Positions 1 through 4,722 of a stretch of 5,773 nt of DNA are shown in pieces. Origin of the DNA: CADEED01 sp046733635 (GTDB lineage Bacteria > Pseudomonadota > Gammaproteobacteria > Steroidobacterales > Steroidobacteraceae); the NCBI GenBank assembly GCA_046733635.1, contig JBKPPO010000209.1, positions 1 through 5,773 on the forward strand. Direction: 5' to 3'. The notes beneath the pieces are model-generated. The model was given only the letters and a program-made list of their open reading frames with translations. It did no database searches and was not told where the DNA came from. The position numbers were made by a program, and so were the translations under genes. How positions within the stretch are numbered: the first letter of the stretch is position 1; each line of letters opens with the position of its first letter.

Positions 1-413
1 GGCAGTGATTGTCGGAGCACGTCAACGAACTCGCGATACAACGAGTTGCGCGGATCGTCGATCATGCGTGTGTGATTGCGCACTTGCGAGAACGCCTGGC
101 ACGGCGGCCCGCCCACGAGGACATCAGCGTCGCACGCCGCAATGAGGATTCTTTCCTTGATACTCGGCGAGCGGATATCACCCACCACAAAATTCGAGTC
201 AGGAAAGTTTCGCTCGAACGTCGCTGCCGCGTCCGGATCGCTATCCGATGCTGCGATAATCTCGAATCCAGCTTGTCGAAAGCCCTCTGACAGGCCTCCA
301 GCTCCGGCGAAGAGATCGACAACAGTGAGCGCGGCACTCCTTCTGCGATATGCGCCACGCGAAGACTCAGTGCTCTCACGTACTCCTGGGCGCCTAATTT
401 CCAAGGACGTCAT
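1..413 (-). CDS. C5 cytosine-specific DNA methyltransferase, N-terminal part (runs off left edge)
   Basis: The enzyme transfers a methyl group from S-adenosylmethionine to C5 of cytosine in a specific DNA site, usually as part of a type II restriction-modification or Dcm-like system. Translation from the ATG at 413 gives 137 residues with no stop before the window edge. Motif I (DLFAGAGGLSEGF, from residue 33) binds AdoMet. An acidic motif II region (ASDSDPDA) and a GD at the motif III position follow. Motif IV (VGGPPCQAFS, residues 100-109) carries the catalytic Cys105, and DDPRNSLYREF fits the segment after motif IV. The target-recognition domain and C-terminal motifs lie outside the window. 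About 28 basic and Ser-rich residues precede motif I, somewhat more than the family minimum. The start overlaps the stop of the upstream vsr remnant as ATGA, which suggests translational coupling. The family is certain; the target site and any partner restriction enzyme cannot be told. Confidence 0.93.
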   Translation of the reverse strand, partial: MTSLEIRRPGVRESTESSRGAYRRRSAALTVVDLFAGAGGLSEGFRQAGFEIIAASDSDPDAAATFERNFPDSNFVVGDIRSPSIKERILIAACDADVLVGGPPCQAFSQVRNHTRMIDDPRNSLYREFVDVLRQSL

Positions 414-634
414 GACAGTACTCGAGCTGCTCTACGGCACATTGCCGAGGAAGCCGTACCCGCAGCTTCGAACAAAAATTCGCTCAGGCGCGATGTAACC
501 TTTCCGATACTCTGTAGTTCGCATTCACGAATGGTGAGCGCTATCCAGCCGCGACGCATGAATTTGCGCGAGTTCGAACCACTTCGCTTCCTATTGCTAA
601 GAATGTCCATTAGGGCCGCGCTACTTCCTGGCAT
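410..634 (-). pseudogene. vsr: C-terminal remnant of very short patch repair endonuclease (Vsr)
   Basis: Vsr nicks DNA 5' of T:G mismatches produced when 5-methylcytosine deaminates, and its gene is commonly next to a C5 methyltransferase gene. The frame encodes 74 residues. From about residue 8 it follows the Vsr C-terminus: an N-R-x-R stretch at the NrxRD position, the same 17-residue spacing to GW, then ALTIRECEL where the family has vLxIWECEL, and a helix ending in LSEFL. The Trp of WECEL is Arg, and the Asp of the RD pair is Ser. The zinc-binding and catalytic N-terminal two-thirds are absent. The first seven residues come from the end of the antitoxin-like gene in another frame, so the junction lies near 613-634. 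The stop overlaps the methyltransferase ATG by 4 bases, the likely ancestral vsr-methyltransferase coupling. Assignment is by eye from family knowledge. A functional short protein is unlikely. Confidence 0.72.
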
Positions 635-818
635 CTAGAGCCGCAGCAGACAATTCTTGTGGAGGGGATGGGCGATTACGTGACACGTATGTGCGCATGA
701 AATCGCGCAGAACTTGTGCTGCGGAATGACCTTCGATACGACACGCCTCGAGAAATTCTTGGCGTAGATCCCTCTCAACGCGAAGACGTAAACCTGCATC
801 TTTGATCTTGAGTGGCAT
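621..818 (-). CDS. Ribbon-helix-helix antitoxin-like protein (orphan)
   Basis: This is a small protein of 65 residues from the ATG at 818. A GTG at 845 would add nine residues, but it lies inside the upstream palindrome, so 818 is preferred. The pattern KDAGLRLRVERDLRQEF, then EACRIEGHSAAQVLRDFMRTYV, fits a ribbon-helix-helix fold: one strand for DNA contact and two helices for dimerisation. Such proteins are usually antitoxins of type II toxin-antitoxin pairs or plasmid-type repressors that bind palindromes in their own promoter. The basic, Pro-rich tail (about residues 46-65) would be the toxin-binding or disordered part. No toxin follows: the next frame, overlapping by 14 bases, is a vsr fragment. 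The gene may therefore be an orphan whose partner was lost at that junction. No clear Shine-Dalgarno sequence is seen. Fold call is good; the antitoxin role is inferred. Confidence 0.7.
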   Translation of the reverse strand: MPLKIKDAGLRLRVERDLRQEFLEACRIEGHSAAQVLRDFMRTYVSRNRPSPPQELSAAALDARK

Positions 819-826
819 GCTTCGAA

Positions 827-853
827 GTGTATCCGATGGATACACACTGTGTG
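827..853. promoter_or_regulatory. Overlapping palindromes upstream of the ribbon-helix-helix gene (likely autoregulatory operator)
   Basis: A perfect inverted repeat with 8-bp arms GTGTATCC and GGATACAC around GAT covers 827-845. It overlaps a second perfect palindrome, CACAC-T-GTGTG, at 843-853. The block ends 9 bases before the ATG at 818 and would overlap the promoter and leader. On the minus strand a weak -35 (TTGAGC) lies 17 bases from a weak -10 (TATCCA) inside the palindrome. Ribbon-helix-helix antitoxins commonly repress from such sites. The symmetry is seen; the operator role is inferred. Confidence 0.55.
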
Positions 854-897
854 CCCGTTGCTCAATCCGGGATTCGTCGAACGCGACAAGCCATTCT

Positions 898-1221
898 TCA
901 TCCCGCCAACCTCCCCACCACCTCCGACTCCCGCGAATACGTCAACAACACCTTATGCGTTGCCCGCGTAATCGCCAAATACACCAACCGCACACAATCC
1001 GGCGTCTCCTCCCCATGCCGCCCCACCGCCCCTAACCCACCCACCGCCACGCAAGGAAACTCCAACCCCTTCGCCGTATGCATGCTGAGCAGCCGCACCG
1101 CCGCGCGCTTGATGCTCACCTTGTTCTTGTTCTCCTTGGCGACATCCACAGGCACCCCATGCTTCTTGAACGCCTGTGCAAACTTCTCGCCGATCCAATG
1201 CTCCGGATAGAGCACCGCCAT
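898..1221 (-). CDS. C-terminal part of the NERD-domain SF1 helicase, downstream of an in-frame stop
   Basis: This 107-residue frame continues the helicase frame exactly: the TGA at 1228-1230 is followed in frame by GGG CAG and then the ATG at 1221. It holds the last conserved helicase blocks: AVLYPEHW at the start, the motif V region LLSMHTAKGLEFPCVAV, and the motif VI region RLVYLAITRATHKVLLTYS, whose arginines act in ATP hydrolysis in UvrD-like enzymes. Alone it lacks Walker A and B and cannot be a helicase. AGTGAGGG sits just before the ATG and could permit re-initiation, so a two-chain product is conceivable. The simpler readings are a nonsense mutation (TGG to TGA would restore a Trp) or a sequencing error. 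Whole gene 898-2712, about 604 residues, a normal length for this architecture. Confidence 0.85.
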   Translation of the reverse strand: MAVLYPEHWIGEKFAQAFKKHGVPVDVAKENKNKVSIKRAAVRLLSMHTAKGLEFPCVAVGGLGAVGRHGEETPDCVRLVYLAITRATHKVLLTYSRESEVVGRLAG

Positions 1222-1227
1222 CTGCCC

Positions 1228-2712
1228 TCACTCATACCCCGCTTTGTTCCGCCCTAGCAACCACTCCGCGATGGCGTGCGCCTCCGCTTCAATGCTCACA
1301 CACCGCCGAATCGTGGGCTCAACCCCCTGCCGCCCCGCATCCTCAGGCACCAGCACCGGGTCTTCATCATCCGCGGCGACGCCAGGCGCACCCACCACCT
1401 CTTCCGCCACTCGTCGCGCCAACCCGAGAATCTGCACGGTGTTGCGATAGTTCACCTTCAGCACACGCGTGCGTCCCTGGGCCTCGATTCCGATCTGCCT
1501 CCAAACCGGTCGCCCGCGCCCCTTGTAGATAGCCTGCATGTCGTCATACGCGATCAGAAACGCCTTGGTGCTTGGATTCACCATCTTCACCGCGAGCGAC
1601 AGCCACTCGGGCTCGAAGTCATGCGCCTCGTCAATGAGCACGCCGTCGTACTGACCGCCGGGGATATGGCCTAACAACACCTCGGCGTCGACGGTTCTCA
1701 CCAAGGCGGCGAGCCGCTCGTTGTAGTCGGGGTACTCGGCCTCGCTGGGCTGCGGGATGCCGTACGTGCGCAGCATCTGATAACACCAGGAATGAAACGT
1801 GCGCACTTGAACGCGATCCTCGACGCCGCGTTCCTGCATCACATCCTCGAGCCGCCCGGCGATGCCGTTGGCGTAGCAAAGGATCAGCACGGGTTTGCTC
1901 GACGCCCGCGCGAGGTACTCGGCGCGGAAGGCGAGGATGAGCGTCTTTCCGGAGCCGGCGACGCCGCGGATGATCCGATGACCTTCGCCGAGGCCGCGTG
2001 CGATCTGTTCTTGATGCAGGTCCATGACGGCGAGGGTGCGGTCTTCGTGCGGCGCGGACTTCACTTCCAGCGGCAGGCCGATCTGGCGGATGCGTATCTC
2101 GGGAAACAGCAGGGCGCGCAGGCGATCGAACTGGGGAAGCGTCAGCGCGGAACCCAGCCGCGGCGACACCATCTTCCACAGCCGAGAGCGGAATATCTCG
2201 GGATCCGCGCTCTCGCTCATCTCGTCTTTAAACACGCAGCGGTCTTCGGGGAACACCTCGTGCAGGTCCGTCTGGGCGAACTGCTTGCGCGTGATGTTCG
2301 TGAACACGACGCCGAAGCCGAACGGGACGATGGACTTGCCTTGAAAGGCATGGCCGGGCGGATGGATGAGCTGCTCGTCACGTTGGAACATCTGCACGAC
2401 GTCGAACATGTAGCGTCGCGCTTGTTCGAAGGGGCTGGTCTCGGTCACGAGGCCGCGCATGGTGTCGAGCTCTACGTCCGACTTGTTCGCTTTCACGATC
2501 GTGCCCAGCCGCCAGTCTTTGACCTCGAGCACCAGCAACCCGTTGGCGGGATGCACGATGACGAAGTCGGGATGCCGGCCGCGCGGGCCCATCGGCAGGT
2601 TGTGCCAGATGCAGGCGTTCTCCTCGAGGAAGTCCTTGAGGCGCTCGGCCAGGCGCGACTCGCCGCGGGTGTCGAAGCGGGCGGAGCCTAGCGACGGGAT
2701 CAGAGTGGCCAT
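1228..2712 (-). CDS. NERD-domain SF1 (UvrD-like) DNA helicase, N-terminal and central part; gene interrupted by TGA
   Basis: The protein combines a NERD (nuclease-related) domain with a superfamily 1 ATP-dependent DNA helicase, probably acting in DNA processing or phage/plasmid defence in the cytoplasm. The NERD domain (about 15-130) has HPDFVIVHPANGLLVLEVKDW, with D49, E63 and K65 matching a PD-(D/E)XK nuclease core. The helicase part shows a Q-like HQEQ (233-236), Walker A GVAGSGKT (250-257), TFHSWCY (305-311), Walker B LIDEAHD (359-365), motif III IAYDDMQAIYK and motif IV LKVNYRN (418-424). Motifs V and VI lie beyond the TGA at 1228-1230, in the same frame. The ATG at 2712 gives MATLIPSLGSARFD, a usual N-terminus for this family. 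An inverted repeat covers the start codon. It is first in a minus-strand set with the antitoxin-like gene, vsr remnant and methyltransferase. As sequenced it is probably a pseudogene. Confidence 0.88.
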   Translation of the reverse strand: MATLIPSLGSARFDTRGESRLAERLKDFLEENACIWHNLPMGPRGRHPDFVIVHPANGLLVLEVKDWRLGTIVKANKSDVELDTMRGLVTETSPFEQARRYMFDVVQMFQRDEQLIHPPGHAFQGKSIVPFGFGVVFTNITRKQFAQTDLHEVFPEDRCVFKDEMSESADPEIFRSRLWKMVSPRLGSALTLPQFDRLRALLFPEIRIRQIGLPLEVKSAPHEDRTLAVMDLHQEQIARGLGEGHRIIRGVAGSGKTLILAFRAEYLARASSKPVLILCYANGIAGRLEDVMQERGVEDRVQVRTFHSWCYQMLRTYGIPQPSEAEYPDYNERLAALVRTVDAEVLLGHIPGGQYDGVLIDEAHDFEPEWLSLAVKMVNPSTKAFLIAYDDMQAIYKGRGRPVWRQIGIEAQGRTRVLKVNYRNTVQILGLARRVAEEVVGAPGVAADDEDPVLVPEDAGRQGVEPTIRRCVSIEAEAHAIAEWLLGRNKAGYE

Positions 2713-2730
2713 CTGAATGGCTACTCTGAT
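2699..2730. promoter_or_regulatory. Inverted repeat spanning the helicase start codon
   Basis: The arms ATCAGAGTGGCCAT (2699-2712) and ATGGCTACTCTGAT (2717-2730) pair at 13 of 14 positions around a 4-base spacer. The helicase ATG (2712-2710) is in one arm. In the mRNA a hairpin would bury the start codon. As DNA it could be a repressor site. No purine-rich ribosome binding site is visible just upstream. Symmetry is seen; role is inferred. Confidence 0.45.
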
Positions 2731-2758
2731 GCGGGGAGGCGATTCGTGCCAGGTGAGC

Positions 2759-2770
2759 CCTTATATAAGG
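2759..2770. promoter_or_regulatory. AT-rich palindrome CCTTATATAAGG, possible promoter core
   Basis: This is a perfect 12-bp palindrome about 47 bases upstream of the helicase start. TATATA could serve as a -10 box on either strand: minus for the helicase, plus for a transcript through the hairpin region. No good -35 box was found at 16-18 bases on either side. A 6-bp inverted repeat, GTGTCG/CGACAC, adjoins it (2770-2786). Confidence 0.3.
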
Positions 2771-2795
2771 TGTCGGGACGCGACACAGATCACAG

Positions 2796-2857
2796 CCAAA
2801 CCCTGATTGCTAGTTTGGTGCTGACTTAGCCGAGTCGGCACACAGGTCAATCGACCT
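2796..2857 (+). other. Run of three consecutive short hairpins in a non-coding stretch
   Basis: Three stem-loops follow each other closely: CCAAAC/GTTTGG (2796-2801 with 2813-2818), GTGCTGAC/GTCGGCAC with one G-T pair (2818-2825 with 2834-2841), and AGGTC/GACCT (2844-2848 with 2853-2857). A further possible stem GCCTG/CAGGC lies at 2864-2868 and 2887-2891. No credible coding frame covers them. With the terminator-like hairpin downstream they could be a structured plus-strand RNA, but short stems also arise by chance. Confidence 0.3.
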
Positions 2858-2912
2858 CCTCTTGCCTGCGCTCGGTGCGTTTCAAACAGGCCAAGCCGGC
2901 ACAAACTTCCTC

Positions 2913-2950
2913 GGGAGGCTCGAGTGCGCATCGCTCTCCCAATTTTTTTA
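2913..2950 (+). terminator. Terminator-like hairpin followed by seven T
   Basis: GGGAG (2913-2917) pairs with CTCCC (2936-2940), and CGA/TCG (2921-2923 with 2931-2933) can pair inside. The stem is followed at once by AATTTTTTTA (T run 2943-2949). The polarity fits rho-independent termination on the plus strand. No plus-strand gene is recognised before it, so it would end either a small RNA or an antisense transcript. The stem is interrupted, so the call is moderate. Confidence 0.4.
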
Positions 2951-2957
2951 GTTCACG

Positions 2958-3007
2958 AATCAAGGGGTTGCGAGTTTGAAATCACAAACTGTGATTTCAA
3001 AGATAGC
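2958..3007 (+). repeat. Palindromic repeat element, copy 1 (ORF6N-like)
   Basis: This is a 50-base element identical to copy 2 (4636-4685) at 40 of 50 positions, in the same orientation. Its core is a perfect inverted repeat: TTTGAAATCACA (2975-2986) and TGTGATTTCAAA (2990-3001) around AAC. Read on the plus strand from 2958 it gives NQGVASLKSQTVISKIA, preceded by FT and a stop (2949-2951), with another stop at about 3050. That resembles a short segment of the ORF6N domain (family-like SLRSQIVTS). It is not an intact gene. It lies 48 bases beyond the stop of the 213-residue gene. Confidence 0.8.
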
Positions 3008-3055
3008 CGTGTCGCTCGGGCATCCAATAGTTCGGGCTGCCTCAGTGCGATGACC

Positions 3056-3697
3056 TTAAATCGGACTGGGTAAGCATTGCGGATAGCGACCAGCAGTCTC
3101 GATCAGATGCTTTTGAAGTGGCTGTTCGCCACCCAGCACTGCGGCCTGCATGCAGCTGAGCACGCCGAGCCCGTTCGAGTTGCATAGTACGCCGTGAATC
3201 AGAGCGACCGGATAGCCCACTTGATGGCGGCGTAACGGGTGAATGCCCGCGTGCGCGTATGAGTTCAGCGCTCGCCAAGAGTGGGTCTTGAACCGCTGCA
3301 ATGCTTCGTAGGCTGGCTTCGGCGCCTTCAATCCTATCTGCTCCATCATCCGATCAACGTTCGGTGCGTTTTTCGTTGCCTGCTCCGACTCGATTGAGAG
3401 GTCTTGTGAGAACTTTGCAATGTTCTCGTCGGTGGCAGCGTAGGTCAGCCAAACTGATCGCGTTGCGGCTTCGAACTGAGCACGATGAACAACGATGGCC
3501 GATGAGAGCGCCGCTTCCGCCAGCAATGATCGTACTGACGACCAGTGCTCAAATGACAGCGAACAGGCTGCGTAGGCTGTTTCTATTCGGTCTGAGTCGT
3601 TGATCAATGATAGTTCTGCTAGTACTTGGAGTAGAGAGGCCACAAGGATCTCGGATTCCTCCATTACCGCGGCCAACTGCTTTTCTGACTCAATCAC
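3056..3697 (-). CDS. Hypothetical helical protein of 213 residues (possibly DUF6988 family)
   Basis: Function is not recognised with certainty. The GTG start at 3697 is preceded by AGGGGG four bases upstream, an acceptable ribosome binding site. The protein is predominantly helical and has no signal peptide or clear membrane segment. The stretches SLSFEHWSSVRSLLAEAALSS, HRAQFEAATRSVWLTYAATDENI (about 71-93) and FKTHSWRALNSYAHAGIHP (136-154) recall a family of uncharacterised proteins remembered as DUF6988, which I could not check. R142 and H149 form an R-x6-H, the loose signature of HEPN ribonucleases, but a single match is weak. The stop of the DUF1016 fragment upstream overlaps this start, so the gene may use that gene's expression signals or have displaced its C-terminal part. 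It lies between two palindromic repeats, beside a toxin-antitoxin pair; a defence role is only contextual. Confidence 0.75.
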   Translation of the reverse strand: MIESEKQLAAVMEESEILVASLLQVLAELSLINDSDRIETAYAACSLSFEHWSSVRSLLAEAALSSAIVVHRAQFEAATRSVWLTYAATDENIAKFSQDLSIESEQATKNAPNVDRMMEQIGLKAPKPAYEALQRFKTHSWRALNSYAHAGIHPLRRHQVGYPVALIHGVLCNSNGLGVLSCMQAAVLGGEQPLQKHLIETAGRYPQCLPSPI

Positions 3698-3921
3698 CGC
3701 GCCCCCTGCTTTGGCTCAACACGGCGGTAGCGTAAGCGCGCCCCGCAACTTCGGACAGCTCCAACGCGATCTCGCGTGAGGCTCTCGAAGACTCGCCGGA
3801 CTGCCGATCCAGCATGAGTCGACCGGTCTGCGAGTACAGCGCACCAGACGGGATTCGCCCACAGGATCAAGCGAACACGGGCATTGAGCACTTGGTTGAG
3901 AATCTCGCCGGTCCCGCTCCT
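3690..3921 (-). pseudogene. N-terminal remnant of a second DUF1016 (YhcG-type) gene, frameshifted
   Basis: This stretch has no intact gene but aligns at DNA and protein level with the start of the DUF1016 gene at 5759. One frame reads GEILNQVLNARVRLILWANP (from about 3910). The match continues in another frame as ALYSQTGRLMLDRQSGE (from 3842), corresponding to ARARAILSANSGLVSLYWQVGRIILERQ in the longer copy. Two single-base gaps near 3841-3850 explain the shift. Similarity fades after RQ, and the second frame ends in a TGA at 3692-3690, inside the start of the 213-residue gene. AAGGAG at 3922-3917 may be its old ribosome binding site. The middle and nuclease domain are gone. This accounts for most of the gap between 3697 and the antitoxin gene. 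Confidence 0.65.
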
Positions 3922-4020
3922 TATGTGTAGTGGCCCTGAGCTTAGGCAGATGTAGCCTTGGGACCAGGGAGCGCGTCACCCTACTTGGCGCAAATCAATA
4001 GTGGGTGTAGCGTGCGAACG

Positions 4021-4254
4021 GTGTCCGAATCACTCAAAAAGTTTGGCCTCGATAAACTCGACGTCGAGCAGCGCTTGGCGCTCATCGAGGAGATCTGGAA
4101 CAGCATTGATTCGGACGAGTCCGCCGCGATGCAACTCTCGGATGCACAGCGCGAAGAGCTGCAAGCTCGCCTCATGAAAGACGACGCTGACCCGGATGAC
4201 GTCGTGTCCTGGGACTGCATCAAGCGAATGACCCCGCCTACCGGCGGAAAGTGA
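4021..4254 (+). CDS. Addiction-module antitoxin (Unstab_antitox family)
   Basis: This is the antitoxin of a type II toxin-antitoxin pair: it binds and neutralises the toxin encoded next to it and usually represses its own operon. The sequence SESLKKFGLDKLDVEQRLALIEEIWNSID, then LSDAQREELQARLMKDDADPDDVVSWDCIKR, is the standard pattern of the short addiction-module proteins of about 70-80 residues. The GTG at 4021 gives 77 residues and puts the conserved L-x-x-L-x-LDKL at the usual distance. GTG at 4012 and TTG at 3985 or 3958 are in frame alternatives; none has a convincing ribosome binding site. The stop overlaps the toxin start as GTGA, the normal coupling in such pairs. No good promoter is visible between 3922 and 4020, although one must lie there if the operon is active. 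Both genes are intact, unlike their neighbours. Confidence 0.85.
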   Translation: MSESLKKFGLDKLDVEQRLALIEEIWNSIDSDESAAMQLSDAQREELQARLMKDDADPDDVVSWDCIKRMTPPTGGK

Positions 4255-4568
4255 GCCACGCACTAGAGTTCCGGCGGCAGGCAGTTCTCGAGTATGTCGC
4301 CGCGCGTCGGTGGTACGAGAAACAGCGGCCTGGCCTCGGTAAAGATTTCGAAAAAGAGGTGGAGCGCGCTCTGCTATTCGCCAGCTCGGCGCCCGATCGA
4401 TTACGGGAAGTTATCCCCGGAGTGCGCCGGATACGCCTGCATCGATTTCCGTTCGGCATCTACTTTCGCACGCGCGGAAACAAACTGATTGTCCTTGCTG
4501 TGTTTCATGCGCGGCGGAATCCGGCTCTGTGGCACGCCAGAGGCAAGGCAGGCAGCAAGGAAAGCTAG
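4251..4568 (+). CDS. RelE/ParE-family toxin of a type II toxin-antitoxin pair
   Basis: This is a 105-residue toxin of the RelE/ParE superfamily. Members either cleave mRNA at the ribosome (RelE) or poison DNA gyrase (ParE); the sequence alone does not settle which. Family pattern in order: EFRRQAVLEYVAARRWYEKQRPGLGKDFEKEVERAL (residues 6-40, two long helices), PDRLREVIPGVRRIRLHRFPFGIYFRT (48-74, central strands with basic residues) and KLIVLAVFHARRNPALW (78-94, final strand with the conserved H-x-R-R-x-P). The start is a GTG at 4251 overlapping the antitoxin stop by 4 bases, so translation is coupled. The C-terminal tail HARGKAGSKES is basic and slightly longer than usual. The frame is undamaged, which suggests the pair may still be active and help retain the surrounding DNA. 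Confidence 0.9.
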   Translation: MSHALEFRRQAVLEYVAARRWYEKQRPGLGKDFEKEVERALLFASSAPDRLREVIPGVRRIRLHRFPFGIYFRTRGNKLIVLAVFHARRNPALWHARGKAGSKES

Positions 4569-4601
4569 GCGGCGCAACGAACCGTTCACCGCCAACTCCG
4601 G

Positions 4602-4652
4602 CTCTTAACTTCTGCAGCCACGCCTTAGACAAACAAATCAAGAAGTTAAGAG
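4602..4652 (+). repeat. Perfect 12-bp inverted repeat abutting palindromic element copy 2
   Basis: CTCTTAACTTCT (4602-4613) is the exact reverse complement of AGAAGTTAAGAG (4641-4652), with a 27-base loop. The right arm ends one base before the arm of the next palindrome starts (4653), so two hairpins could stack end to end. The pair lies between the converging toxin and DUF1016 genes and could block read-through, but no T run follows. Confidence 0.6.
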
Positions 4653-4685
4653 TTTGAGGTCACAAATTGTGACCTCAAAGATCGC
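4636..4685 (+). repeat. Palindromic repeat element, copy 2 (ORF6N-like)
   Basis: Direct repeat of copy 1 (2958-3007). The core is a perfect inverted repeat, TTTGAGGTCACAA (4653-4665) and TTGTGACCTCAAA (4667-4679) around a single A. The four arm differences from copy 1 (AA to GG, TT to CC) fall at paired positions. Read on the plus strand the element and flank give TNQEVKSLRSQIVTSKIA, close to a segment of the ORF6N domain as I remember it. The frame is cut by a stop at 4606-4608 upstream and then runs into the antisense of the DUF1016 gene. It lies 37 bases beyond the DUF1016 stop codon. Confidence 0.82.
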
Positions 4686-4722
4686 TGAGGCCGCGGCGGC
4701 CGAGCCGTCAGCGACGATTTCC

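Noticed and set aside
62..379. Minus-strand open frame of 105 residues at the left edge
   Set aside because: The methyltransferase frame, open to the edge, has motifs I and IV; this frame is a shadow of it.
1228..1230. TGA read as tryptophan or selenocysteine
   Set aside because: No other in-frame TGA supports recoding and no SECIS-like context or family precedent is seen; nonsense mutation or sequencing error is simpler.
1631..2179. Arg- and Pro-rich minus-strand frame of 182 residues inside the helicase
   Set aside because: It is the typical out-of-frame shadow of a GC-rich gene and overlaps Walker A and B coding.
1792..2691. Long plus-strand open frame of 299 residues opposite the helicase
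   Set aside because: It mirrors the third-position GC bias of the minus-strand gene, has no recognisable family pattern, and the minus strand carries all the helicase motifs.
3958..4020. N-terminal extension of the antitoxin from TTG 3958
   Set aside because: The extra residues have no family similarity and no ribosome binding site; the GTG at 4021 fits the usual length.
2958..4685. CRISPR array
   Set aside because: Only two repeats 1678 bases apart, with genes between them and no regular spacers or cas genes.
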